Shown piece by piece: positions 53,031 through 61,257 of a stretch of DNA of 64,000 nt. The notes below the pieces were generated by a model. That model was not told the origin of the DNA. It worked only from the letters and a program-made list of their open reading frames with translations, and did no database searches. Every line of letters begins with the position of its first letter. The stretch's first letter is position 1. A program made the position numbers and the translations under genes. Source of the DNA: DATFRX01 sp035630615 (GTDB taxonomy: Bacteria > Actinomycetota > Actinomycetes > Propionibacteriales > Nocardioidaceae); contig DASQKI010000005.1 of assembly GCA_035630615.1 (NCBI GenBank), positions 40,663 through 104,662 of the forward strand, given 5' to 3'.

Positions 53031-53594
53031 GTGAGTTCACCGACCGAGGTACCCGCCGTGGTCCGCAAGGCCTTGGCGCTGTCCGGCGAGCGGGGTTTCC
53101 TGCGATCGTCGCGCACCGAGACCGGTCGGTTGCTGGCCGCTCTGGCAGCCTCTCGGTCGGGGACGCTGGCCGAGTTGGGCACCGGATGTGGGGTCGGCAC
53201 GGCGTGGCTGGCCACCGGCAAGCACGATGACGCACGGGTCGTCACCGTAGAGATCGAGCCGCCGCTCGCCGAGCGGGTGCGTGATCTGTTCGCCGACGAG
53301 TCCGACGTCGAGGTGATCGCCGGCGACTGGACGACGCTCGCGACGTACGCGCCGTTCTCACTGCTGTTCGTCGACGTCCGCGACGCGAAGGAGAGTCCGG
53401 ACTCGGTGGCCGACCTCATCGAGCCCGGCGGCATGGTCGTGCTCGACGATTTCACGCCATGTACGACCTGGCCGCCGATCTTCGAGGGGCGGGTCGACGC
53501 CCTCCGCGAGATGTGGCTCACCGACGAGCGGTTCACCGCCGTCGACGTGATGGTCGCGCCGGACGCCTCGGTCATCGTCGCCACCCGCCGCTAG
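53031..53594 (+). CDS. SAM-dependent methyltransferase (O-methyltransferase type)
   Basis: A 187-residue class I methyltransferase: 'LAELGTGCGVGTAWLATG' is the SAM site, 'VVTVEIEPPLAERVRDLF' the acidic ribose contact, 'LFVDVRDAKESPDSVADLIEPGGMVVLDDFTPC' resembles catechol-type O-methyltransferases. Start GTG 53031 by comparison with family N-termini; GTG 53001 is possible. Substrate unknown. Confidence 0.82.
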   Translation: MSSPTEVPAVVRKALALSGERGFLRSSRTETGRLLAALAASRSGTLAELGTGCGVGTAWLATGKHDDARVVTVEIEPPLAERVRDLFADESDVEVIAGDWTTLATYAPFSLLFVDVRDAKESPDSVADLIEPGGMVVLDDFTPCTTWPPIFEGRVDALREMWLTDERFTAVDVMVAPDASVIVATRR

Positions 53595-53608
53595 ACGGTA
53601 GCCACTGC

Positions 53609-53679
53609 CGCTTCACGCGTTCAGGTGTCGACGGAATCCGACATCTCGGGCACTGACCCGCATCTCAACGAGTGAAGCG
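53609..53679. terminator. long-range inverted repeat between convergent genes
   Basis: CGCTTCACGCGTT (53609-53621) pairs 12 of 13 with AACGAGTGAAGCG (53667-53679) around a 45-base loop with an inner TGTCG/CGACA stem. It lies between the methyltransferase stop and the serA stop and could end both transcripts. Confidence 0.4.
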
Positions 53680-53711
53680 CTGTTCGCCACGACTCGCGCG
53701 TCGCCGCCAGC

Positions 53712-55301
53712 TCAGTCGGCGAGGTTGACGAGCCGGATCGACGACGCGTCCATCGCGGCCCGGACCTGGTCGGCGACCTCCGTCGGGACCGGCGAGTCGA
53801 CCGCCATCGCGACCAGGGCCTGACCGCCCTTGCGGTCGCGGCTCACCTGCATGCCGGCGATGTTGACGTTGGCCTGGCCGAGGATCTGGCCGACGACGCC
53901 GACCATGCCGGGCCGGTCGTCGTAGGTGATGAACGCCAGGTGGTCGGTCGGCTCGATGTCGAGGTCGAACCCGTCGATCTCGACCAGACGCTCTCGCTGC
54001 GCGATGCCGATCAGGGTGCCGGATACCGACACCTGCTCGCCGTCGGCGCGGGTGCCTCGCAGCGTGACGAGATTGCGGTGGTCCTCGCTTTCGGCCTCGG
54101 TGACCAGGCGTACCTCGAGCCCGCGTTCGGCGGCGAGCAACGGCGCGTTGACATACGACACCTGCTCCTCGACGACGTCGGCGAAGATGCCCTTGAGAGC
54201 CGCGAGCTCGAGCACCTTGACGTCGTGCTGGGTGATCTCGCCGCGCACCTCGACATCGAGCTGCTGGGCGATGCCGCCGGCCAGTGCGGTGAAGATGCGG
54301 CCGAGCTTCTCGGTGAGCGGGATGCCGGGGCGGACGTCTTCGGCGATCAGGCCGCCCTGGACGTTGACGGCGTCCGGCACCAGCTCGCCGGACAGCGCGA
54401 GGCGGACGGACTTGGCGACCGCCACGCCGGCCTTCTCTTGCGCCTCGGCGGTGCTGGCGCCGAGGTGCGGTGTCGCCACGACGTTGGGGAGCCCGAACAG
54501 CGGCGAGTCGGTGTTGGGCTCGGTGGCGTAGACGTCGAGACCCGCCGCGGCGACCCGGCCCTCGACCAACGCCTCGTGCAGCGCATCTTCGTCGACGATG
54601 CCGCCTCGGGCCGCGTTGACGATGACGACCTGCGGCTTGACCTTGTGCAGCTGCTCGTCGCCGATGAGCCCGACGGTCTCGGGCGTCTTGGGCAGATGGA
54701 CCGTGATGAAGTCGCTCTCGGCCAGCAGGTCGTCGAGGCCGACGAGACGTACCCCCATCTGCGCGGCCCGACCGGCCTGGACGTACGGGTCGTACGCGAT
54801 GACCTTCATGCCGAAGGCTGACAGCCGTTGGGCCGCGAGGACGCCGATCCGACCGAGACCGACGATGCCGACGGTCTTTTCGTACAGCTCGACGCCGGAG
54901 TACTTGGACCGCTTCCACTCGCCGCGGCGGAGTGCCTCGTTGGCCGGCACGACATGGCGAGCCGCGGCGAGGAGCAGCGACACCGCGAGCTCGGCGGCGG
55001 AGACGATGTTGGAGGTCGGGGCGTTGACGACCATGACACCGCTTTGGGTCGCGGCCCGCACGTCGACGTTGTCGAGCCCGACACCGGCGCGGGCGACGAC
55101 CTTGAGTCGGGTCGCCGCGGCGAGCGCGTCGGCGTCGACCTTGGTCGCGCTGCGGACGAGAATGGCGTCGGCGTCGGCGACGGCGCCGAGCAGGTCGGAG
55201 CGGTCGGCACCGTCGCAGTAGCGGATCTCGAAATCGGGCCCGAGCGCATCGACCGTGGCGGGCGACAACTCTTCGGCGATGAGGACGACGGGTCGGGTCA
55301 C
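53712..55301 (-). CDS. serA: D-3-phosphoglycerate dehydrogenase
   Basis: A 529-residue long-form PHGDH. N-terminal substrate/NAD domains ('VGIVGLGRIGVLAAQRLSAFGMKV', 'NAARGGIVDEDALHEAL', 'VVATPHLGASTAEAQEKAG'), an intervening allosteric domain, and a C-terminal ACT domain ('ITYDDRPGMVGVVGQILGQANVNIAGM') for serine feedback. First step of serine synthesis from 3-phosphoglycerate. GTG at 55301. A perfect palindrome lies ~40 bases upstream. Confidence 0.96.
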   Translation of the reverse strand: MTRPVVLIAEELSPATVDALGPDFEIRYCDGADRSDLLGAVADADAILVRSATKVDADALAAATRLKVVARAGVGLDNVDVRAATQSGVMVVNAPTSNIVSAAELAVSLLLAAARHVVPANEALRRGEWKRSKYSGVELYEKTVGIVGLGRIGVLAAQRLSAFGMKVIAYDPYVQAGRAAQMGVRLVGLDDLLAESDFITVHLPKTPETVGLIGDEQLHKVKPQVVIVNAARGGIVDEDALHEALVEGRVAAAGLDVYATEPNTDSPLFGLPNVVATPHLGASTAEAQEKAGVAVAKSVRLALSGELVPDAVNVQGGLIAEDVRPGIPLTEKLGRIFTALAGGIAQQLDVEVRGEITQHDVKVLELAALKGIFADVVEEQVSYVNAPLLAAERGLEVRLVTEAESEDHRNLVTLRGTRADGEQVSVSGTLIGIAQRERLVEIDGFDLDIEPTDHLAFITYDDRPGMVGVVGQILGQANVNIAGMQVSRDRKGGQALVAMAVDSPVPTEVADQVRAAMDASSIRLVNLAD

Positions 55302-55339
55302 GTCAATGTCCTAGCACAACTCGTGGGATGGGAGTGGGT

Positions 55340-55353
55340 GCACAACGTTGTGC
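55340..55353. promoter_or_regulatory. perfect 14-bp palindrome upstream of serA
   Basis: GCACAACGTTGTGC, with its half GCACAAC repeated about 26 bases closer to serA (near 55314-55320). Suits binding of a dimeric regulator or cooperative sites. Regulator unknown. Confidence 0.45.
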
Positions 55354-55396
55354 CGGCGGCAAGTCTAACCGACCCAAACCAGGCCTTGACGGCGGC

Positions 55397-56329
55397 TCAG
55401 GAGCAGGTCTCGAGCTCCTGCGCGTCGAGCGGCCGGGTCATCAGATCGGCCGCCGCCGACGCGGGCACCGCGAAGCCGATGCCCTGGGCGTTTTTGCGAA
55501 TCGCGTCGGCGACCCCGACCACGTTGCCGTTGAGGTCGACGAGCGGCCCGCCAGAGTTGCCGGGGTTGATCGCCGTGTCGGTCTGCACCATGCCGTCGAA
55601 CGATCCCGACTCGGTGTCGATCTCTCGGTCGAGGCCCGAGATGGTGCCTTCGGTCAGCGTCTTGGGCTCGTCCAGCGGATAGCCGATCGCGGCCACCCGG
55701 GTGCCAGGCACCGCCTCGTCGGGCGCGAAGTCGAAGACGTGTCCGTCGATGCGCTGGTCGAGCCGAAGCACCGCGAGGTCGCGCGCCGTGTCGACGCCGT
55801 CGATCTGCGCCACCATCGGGTCGCCGCTGAAGTCGACCCGTACGGTCGCGGCACCCTCGATGACGTGATGCGCCGTGACCATCAGGCGCGGCCGAATCAA
55901 GAAGCCGGTGCCGGTGTAGTTGCCGTCGTCACAGGTCTCGACGAGCACCTGCCCGACTCCCCCGTTGACGGTCTTGTAGACGTCGGAGAAGTCGCTCGCC
56001 CGCGCCATCTCACCGGCGGACGCGTAGCGCTGCTCGTCCGCGGCGACCGGTCGCCGGCTCGGCTCGTCGTCGATCCAGGTCGCGCCGGCGGCGCCGAGAG
56101 CCACCAGCCCAACGGCGCCGATCGAGACCAGAGTGCGACGGACCCGGACCGTACGGCGTCGAGCCGCCGGATCGCTGGCCCATCCGGATGCCCACGGCGG
56201 CGCGTCCTCGACGATGAGGTCATCGAGCACACTCTTGGGCTGCTTGGCTCGTGTGCCGAAGTCAGCACCGCAGGGTCCGCATAGAGACACGTCGGCGCGC
56301 AGCCAAGTACCGCACCGAGGGCAGCGCAT
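55397..56329 (-). CDS. membrane-anchored trypsin-like serine protease with zinc ribbon
   Basis: A 310-residue protein. A cytoplasmic zinc ribbon (Cys3, 6, 17, 20) is followed by one membrane helix (~66-86) and an extracytoplasmic trypsin/HtrA-like domain with catalytic His155 (VTAHHV), Asp184 (TARDLAVL) and Ser259 (NPGNSGGPL). No PDZ domain. The zinc ribbon before the membrane helix is an unusual addition. ATG at 56329 follows GAGGAGGG. Confidence 0.87.
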   Translation of the reverse strand: MRCPRCGTWLRADVSLCGPCGADFGTRAKQPKSVLDDLIVEDAPPWASGWASDPAARRRTVRVRRTLVSIGAVGLVALGAAGATWIDDEPSRRPVAADEQRYASAGEMARASDFSDVYKTVNGGVGQVLVETCDDGNYTGTGFLIRPRLMVTAHHVIEGAATVRVDFSGDPMVAQIDGVDTARDLAVLRLDQRIDGHVFDFAPDEAVPGTRVAAIGYPLDEPKTLTEGTISGLDREIDTESGSFDGMVQTDTAINPGNSGGPLVDLNGNVVGVADAIRKNAQGIGFAVPASAAADLMTRPLDAQELETCS

Positions 56330-56409
56330 GGTCGGCCCTCCTCAAGCTACGCAAAATCCATCGCACCGGCGTCCCGACCAGACTAAAAGTTGAAAGGGTC
56401 ACTACCCGG

Positions 56410-56596
56410 CTACACCGAGGGCACGTCGGCGGGGCGGGCGAGCGGGCACAAGCCGAGGTGGTACGGCGATACGCGCGTTCGTGGATGGGTCTGGCCGCCT
56501 CGCGAGGTACGAGCGAGGCTGGTTGGACGCGCGCGAACCGCCGTACCACCTCGGCGACCAGACCCCGCTCAGCGCGCCGACGTGCCCTCGGTGTAG
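56410..56596. repeat. 187-bp nested inverted repeat at the ilvC 3' end
   Basis: Four stacked inverted repeats share one axis: a 22-bp perfect outer pair (56410-56431/56575-56596), GAGCGGG/CCCGCTC (56440-56446/56564-56570), a 17-bp perfect pair GCCGAGGTGGTACGGCG/complement (56452-56468/56539-56555), and a central GCCTCGC/GCGAGGC stem (56497-56503/56513-56519). The right outer arm is the last codons of ilvC; the left arm is an inverted copy of them. No coding content. Confidence 0.85.
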
Positions 56597-57600
56597 TCGT
56601 CGTCGTGACTCTTGATCCACGACATCATGCCCCGCAGCTCGCGCCCGACCTCCTCGATCGAGTGCTTCTCCGCGTCGGCCCGGAACTCGGCGAACTCCTT
56701 GCCGCCGCCGTCCTGGTCGTCGATGAACCGCTGCGCGAACGTGCCGTCCTTCACCTCGGCGAGGACCTCCTGCATCCGCTGCTTGACACTGTCGTCGATG
56801 ATCCGCGGACCCGACACGTAGTCGCCGTATTCGGCCGTGTCCGACACCGACCAACGCTGCTTCGCGATGCCGCCCTCGTACATCAGGTCGACGATGAGCT
56901 TGAGCTCGTGCAGGCACTCGAAGTACGCGATCTCCGGCTGGTAGCCCGCCTCGGTCAGGGTCTCGAAGCCCTTCATGATGAGCTGCGAGACGCCGCCGCA
57001 CAGCACGGCCTGCTCGCCGAACAGGTCGGTCTCGGTCTCCTCGGTGAAGGTCGTCTTGATGCCGCCGGCGCGCAGGCCGCCGATCCCCCGGGCGTACGCG
57101 AGGGTCAGCGGCCAGGCGTTTCCGGTCGCGTCCTGCTCAACGGCGACGAGTACCGGCACGCCGCGGCCGTCGACGTACTCACGACGCACCAGGTGACCCG
57201 GACCCTTCGGCGCCACCATGCACACGTCGACGCCGGCCGGCGGCTTGACGTAGCCATACCGGATGTTGAAGCCGTGGCCGAAGAAGATTGCGTCGCCGTC
57301 GACGAGGTTGGGCTCGACCGCCTCGGCGTACAGCCCCCGCTGCACCGGGTCGGGAGCGAGGATGACGATGACGTCGGCCTCCTCGCAGGCTTCGTAGGGC
57401 GTCAGGACTCGCAGCCCCTCGGCCTCCGCCTTCGGCCGGCTCTTCGATCCTTCAAGCAGGCCGACGCGGACGTCGACCCCGGAGTCACGAAGCGACAGCG
57501 CGTGCGCGTGCCCCTGACTGCCGTAGCCCAACACCGCGACGTGGCGGTTTTGGAGCAGGCTGAGATCGGCGTCGTCGTCGTAGTACACGGTGGCGGCCAC
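56569..57600 (-). CDS. ilvC: ketol-acid reductoisomerase
   Basis: A 343-residue class I KARI. 'VYYDDDADLSLLQNRHVAVLGYGSQGHAHALSLRDSGVDV' is split over the N-terminal NADPH domain, 'PKGPGHLVRREY' and a C-terminal knotted domain follow. It isomerises and reduces acetolactate or acetohydroxybutyrate in Val/Ile synthesis. GTG at 57600 is preferred because AAGGAG lies six bases upstream; GTG at 57624 has no ribosome site. Its 3' end forms the arm of a large inverted repeat. Confidence 0.95.
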   Translation of the reverse strand: MAATVYYDDDADLSLLQNRHVAVLGYGSQGHAHALSLRDSGVDVRVGLLEGSKSRPKAEAEGLRVLTPYEACEEADVIVILAPDPVQRGLYAEAVEPNLVDGDAIFFGHGFNIRYGYVKPPAGVDVCMVAPKGPGHLVRREYVDGRGVPVLVAVEQDATGNAWPLTLAYARGIGGLRAGGIKTTFTEETETDLFGEQAVLCGGVSQLIMKGFETLTEAGYQPEIAYFECLHELKLIVDLMYEGGIAKQRWSVSDTAEYGDYVSGPRIIDDSVKQRMQEVLAEVKDGTFAQRFIDDQDGGGKEFAEFRADAEKHSIEEVGRELRGMMSWIKSHDDDYTEGTSAR

Positions 57601-57649
57601 GAAGGTCTCCTTCACTTTGGGCACTGTCGAGGTTGTGTTTAGCGGTCAG

Positions 57650-58177
57650 TCAAGCGGACGTGTGTGTGAGTGATCGTAGGGAGCGGTCGGTGATGGATCG
57701 GCCGCCCCGACCGATCGCGACCATGCCGGACTGCACGAGCTCCCGGATGCCGAAGGGCTCGAGTACGCGCAGCATCGCCGCCAGCTTGTCGGGGTTACCG
57801 GTCGCCTCGATCGTGATGGCATCCGGCGCGACGTCGACGACCTTGGCCCGAAACAGCTGCACGGTTTCGAGCACTTGGCCACGTGTCGAGGCGTCGGCCT
57901 TCACCTTGACGAGCATCAGCTCCCGCTCGACCGCGCCCGAGGAGTCCATCTCGACGATCTTGAGCACGTTGACGAGCTTGTTGAGCTGCTTGGTGACCTG
58001 TTCGAGCGACGAGCTCTCGACGTTGACCGCGATCGTCATCCGGGAGATCTCCGGAATCTCGGTCGGCCCGACCGCGAGCGAGTCGATGTTGAAGCCGCGC
58101 CGCGAAAACAGGCTCGATACCCGGGCCAGCGCGCCAGGGGTGTTTTCGACCAGAACCGACAGCGTGTGCGTGCTCAT
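57650..58177 (-). CDS. ilvN: acetolactate synthase small subunit
   Basis: A 175-residue regulatory subunit with an N-terminal ACT domain ('LSVLVENTPGALARVSSLFSRRGFNIDSLAVGPTE') that mediates valine feedback on IlvB, and the usual C-terminal domain ('GNPDKLAAMLRVLEPFGIREL'). ATG at 58177 follows GAGGA. Between ilvB and ilvC in one unit. Confidence 0.95.
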   Translation of the reverse strand: MSTHTLSVLVENTPGALARVSSLFSRRGFNIDSLAVGPTEIPEISRMTIAVNVESSSLEQVTKQLNKLVNVLKIVEMDSSGAVERELMLVKVKADASTRGQVLETVQLFRAKVVDVAPDAITIEATGNPDKLAAMLRVLEPFGIRELVQSGMVAIGRGGRSITDRSLRSLTHTSA

Positions 58178-58253
58178 AGCCGTCCTCGCTTCGCTGCGGG
58201 CGGCAATGAGCACACCCAAGTGGCAGTGTCGTTTGTTCGTTCGCTGCGCTCAC

Positions 58254-59999
58254 TCATAGATCGTCCTCGTCGAACTCGGGCGCCATGTCGCGCGCGATCT
58301 GGATCTCGTCGTTGCTCGTGCCGGCCGGGACCATCGGCCACACCATCGCATCGCGGTGCACCGCGAAGTCGACGACCACGGGCGCATCGTCGATCTCCAA
58401 CGCCTGCTTGATCGTCGCGTCGACGTCTTCGGCCTTGTCGCACCGCAGTCCGACGCAGCCGTACGCCTCGGCGAGCTTCGCGAAGTCCGGGATCCTGGTC
58501 GAGTGCAGGTCGGTGTTGGAGTAGCGGCCCTCGTAGAACAGCGTCTGCCATTGCCGCACCATGCCGAGTGAGGAGTTGTTGATCACCGCGACCTTGATCG
58601 GAATCCGCTCGATCGCGCAGGTCGCCAGCTCCTGGTTGGTCATCTGGAAGCAACCGTCGCCATCGATCGCCCACACGACCTCGTCGGGTCGCGCCACCTG
58701 GGCACCCATCGCCGACGGCACCGAGAATCCCATCGTGCCGAGGCCACCAGAGTTGATCCACTTGGTGGCGTTCTCGTAGCGGATGAACTGGCTCGCCCAC
58801 ATCTGATGCTGTCCGACACCGGCGCAGTACGTCGCGTCCGGCCCGGTCATGGCGCCGATCCGCTCGATGACGTACTGCGGAGCGAGCGACCCGTCGGCCG
58901 GGGCGTCGTATCCGAGCGGATAGCGCTCCGCGAGCCCCGCGGTCCAGTCCCGCCAGGCGGCGTAGTCACCGCGGTGCCCGGCTCCGTGCTCGGCCTGCAG
59001 CGCCACGACGAGGTCGGCGATCACCTCGCGGCAGTCGCCGACGATCGGCACGTCGGCCGTCCGGTTCTTAGAGATCTCGGCCGGATCGATGTCGGCGTGG
59101 ATCACCTTGGCGTCGGGCGCGAACGTCGACAGCTTGCCGGTGACCCGGTCGTCGAACCGGGCGCCGAGCGACACGATCAGGTCGGCCCGTTGCAAGGTGC
59201 CGACCGCCGCCACACTGCCGTGCATGCCGGGCATCCCTCGGTGCAGCGGATGCGAGTCGGGCAGGGCGCCCCTGGCCATCAGCGTCGTGACGACCGGGAT
59301 CTGGGCCATGTCGGCAAGGACCCGCAGCTCCTTCCAGGCGCGGGCCTTGACGACGCCGCCGCCGACGTACAGCACCGGCCGGCGGGCGTCGGCGATCATG
59401 CGGGCGGCCTCGCGTACCTGCTTCGCGTGCGGCCGCGTCGTGGGTCGGTAGCCGGGCAGCGAGATCGTCTCGGGGTACGCGTACGTCGTGAACGCCTGCA
59501 ATGCGTCCTTGGCGATGTCGACCAACACCGGCCCCGGGCGTCCCGTGCCGGCGATGTGAAACGCCTCGGCCACGGTCTGCGGGATCTCCGCCGGGTCGGT
59601 CACCAGGTACGAGTGCTTCGTGATCGGCATCGTGATGCCGCGGATGTCGGCCTCCTGGAAGGCGTCGCTTCCGATCGCGGCGCTCGGGACCTGACCGGTG
59701 ACAGCGACGATCGGCACCGAGTCCATGTGGGCGTCGGCGAGCGGCGTCACGAGGTTGGTCGCGCCCGGGCCGGACGTCGCCATGCATACGCCGACCTTGC
59801 CGCTCGCGACCGCATACCCCTGCGCCGCGTGTCCGGCGCCCTGCTCGTGGCGTACGAGGATGTGCCGGATCTGGTCGCTGTCGAGGAGCGGGTCGTAGGC
59901 CGGAAGTACGGCTCCACCCGGAATCCCGAAGACGGTGTCGACTCCGACCTGCTCGAGGGCGCGGATCAAAGACTGCGCCCCGGTCAGCTGCTCACTCAT
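58254..59999 (-). CDS. ilvB: acetolactate synthase large subunit
   Basis: A 581-residue ThDP enzyme. The catalytic Glu is in 'VRHEQGAGHAAQGYAVASGKVG', and 'AIDGDGCFQMTNQELATC' is the ThDP/Mg site. It makes acetolactate (Val/Leu) and acetohydroxybutyrate (Ile). ATG at 59999 follows AGGAAGG at a proper distance; ATG at 60035 is only three bases after GAGG and lies next to the attenuator T-run. The unit has a leader peptide and attenuator upstream. Confidence 0.96.
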   Translation of the reverse strand: MSEQLTGAQSLIRALEQVGVDTVFGIPGGAVLPAYDPLLDSDQIRHILVRHEQGAGHAAQGYAVASGKVGVCMATSGPGATNLVTPLADAHMDSVPIVAVTGQVPSAAIGSDAFQEADIRGITMPITKHSYLVTDPAEIPQTVAEAFHIAGTGRPGPVLVDIAKDALQAFTTYAYPETISLPGYRPTTRPHAKQVREAARMIADARRPVLYVGGGVVKARAWKELRVLADMAQIPVVTTLMARGALPDSHPLHRGMPGMHGSVAAVGTLQRADLIVSLGARFDDRVTGKLSTFAPDAKVIHADIDPAEISKNRTADVPIVGDCREVIADLVVALQAEHGAGHRGDYAAWRDWTAGLAERYPLGYDAPADGSLAPQYVIERIGAMTGPDATYCAGVGQHQMWASQFIRYENATKWINSGGLGTMGFSVPSAMGAQVARPDEVVWAIDGDGCFQMTNQELATCAIERIPIKVAVINNSSLGMVRQWQTLFYEGRYSNTDLHSTRIPDFAKLAEAYGCVGLRCDKAEDVDATIKQALEIDDAPVVVDFAVHRDAMVWPMVPAGTSNDEIQIARDMAPEFDEDDL

Positions 60000-60046
60000 C
60001 CCTGGCCTTCCTCGTGCCGCGTTCTTGCTGGGCATCGTCCTCGCAC

Positions 60047-60080
60047 AAAAAAACCCTCGGGCCCGTCGGGCGCTCGAGGG
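60047..60080 (-). terminator. ilvBNC attenuator terminator
   Basis: Minus strand CCCTCG...GCCC-GAC-GGGC...CGAGGG stem (60080-60054) followed by seven T. Intrinsic terminator between the leader peptide and ilvB. Confidence 0.85.
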
Positions 60081-60082
60081 GT

Positions 60083-60115
60083 GACGCGTGACCTGGTCTC
60101 ACCGGGTCGCGCGTC
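60083..60115 (-). promoter_or_regulatory. pause/antiterminator hairpin of the ilvB leader
   Basis: GACGCG-C-GACC-C-GGT-GAG-ACC-A-GGTC-A-CGCGTC: three stems separated by single mismatches, starting at the leader-peptide stop codon and ending next to the terminator. Classic place for the 1:2 hairpin of an attenuator. Confidence 0.65.
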
Positions 60116-60143
60116 AAAGGGGTACGAGAATGTCCAGTCGCAC
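60114..60143 (-). CDS. ilvBNC leader peptide
   Basis: A nine-residue ORF MRLDILVPL from a GTG, with Leu, Ile, Leu, Val and Leu in seven positions; GGGGGA lies ten bases upstream. Stop codon is at the foot of the following hairpin. This is the expected design of a branched-chain attenuator, known for ilvBNC in corynebacteria. Translation not shown. Confidence 0.75.
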   Translation of the reverse strand: MRLDILVPL

Positions 60144-60308
60144 GAGTTCAACGTCCCCCGGACGGGGCGAATCGGTCAAGCCACGACCCCGGTTGTCTCG
60201 CGGACTGGGACGACCGTCTCGCAAAAGGGCAGTACGCCGCCGGACCGTATCTGGCTGGGCGCGGTCATCTCCTGAGGCGATAAGGGGCATGAACACCGAG
60301 AGGACCTC

Positions 60309-61253
60309 ATGGCTCGCTACCGCGACCACCTGCCACAACTCGAGGCCGATGTCTTCCTGACCGACGGCGGCATCGAGACCTCGCTCATCTTCGACGACGG
60401 CATCGACCTGCCCGACTTCGCCGCGTTCACGCTGCTCGACGACGCCGATGGTCGCGCCGCACTGACGCGCTACTTCGACAGCTATGCGGCGATCGCGCGT
60501 CGTGACCGAGTTGGCGTCGTCCTCGAGACGCCGACCTGGCGGGCCAGTCCGGACTGGGTGGTCCGTCGGGGCTACGTCGTCGACGACCTCGACCGCATCC
60601 ACCGCGACGCCGTCGACCTGCTCGTCGAAATCCGCCGCCGGCACGAGAACAGCCAGACACCGGTCGTGATCAGCGGCTGCGTCGGCCCACGCGGCGACGG
60701 CTATCACCCGGACGCACTCATGACCGTGGGCGAGGCGCGCGACTACCACTCCGGCGGGATCCAGACGTACGCCGACACACCTGCCGATCTCGTCACCGCC
60801 GTCACCATGACCTATCCCGACGAGGCCATCGGGATCGCCGAGGCCGCCCGGGCCGCCGCGATTCCGGCGGTGATCTCGTTCACCGTCGAGACTGACGGAC
60901 GGCTACCCACGGGCCAGTCGCTGTCGGAGGCGATCGACACCGTCGACGAGGCCACCGGACGCTATCCGGCCTACTACATGGTCAACTGTGCCCACCCGTC
61001 GCACTTCGCCGACGTCCTCGATCCGGTCGAGCCGTGGGGCCACCGAATCATGGGCATCCGGGCCAACGCGTCTAAGCTCAGTCACGCGGAGCTCGACGAG
61101 GCCGAGGAGCTCGACAGCGGCGACCCCGACGAGCTGGCCTCCGACTACCTGGCCCTACGGCGCATCCTGCCGGGCCTGACGGTGCTCGGCGGCTGTTGCG
61201 GCACGAACCATCGCCACATCGCCGCGATCAGCTCCGCCTGCGTAGCGGCCTGA
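60309..61253 (+). CDS. homocysteine S-methyltransferase-family protein
   Basis: A 314-residue zinc methyltransferase. 'LTDGGIETSLIFDDGIDLPDFAAF' opens the barrel, the zinc Cys are in 'YYMVNCAHPSHF' and 'VLGGCCGTNHRHI'. Likely transfers a methyl group from S-methylmethionine or a related donor to homocysteine. ATG at 60309, GAGAGGA upstream. Divergent from the ilvB leader. Confidence 0.88.
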   Translation: MARYRDHLPQLEADVFLTDGGIETSLIFDDGIDLPDFAAFTLLDDADGRAALTRYFDSYAAIARRDRVGVVLETPTWRASPDWVVRRGYVVDDLDRIHRDAVDLLVEIRRRHENSQTPVVISGCVGPRGDGYHPDALMTVGEARDYHSGGIQTYADTPADLVTAVTMTYPDEAIGIAEAARAAAIPAVISFTVETDGRLPTGQSLSEAIDTVDEATGRYPAYYMVNCAHPSHFADVLDPVEPWGHRIMGIRANASKLSHAELDEAEELDSGDPDELASDYLALRRILPGLTVLGGCCGTNHRHIAAISSACVAA

Positions 61254-61257
61254 GGGC

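Noticed and set aside
56410..56596. Insertion sequence or MITE
   Set aside because: No transposase and no target-site duplication; the outer arm is host coding sequence (ilvC end), which does not fit a MITE terminus.
58178..58253. Short TTCGCTGCG repeats between ilvB and ilvN as a regulatory element
   Set aside because: Two 9-base copies in GC-rich sequence are weak evidence and may be chance.
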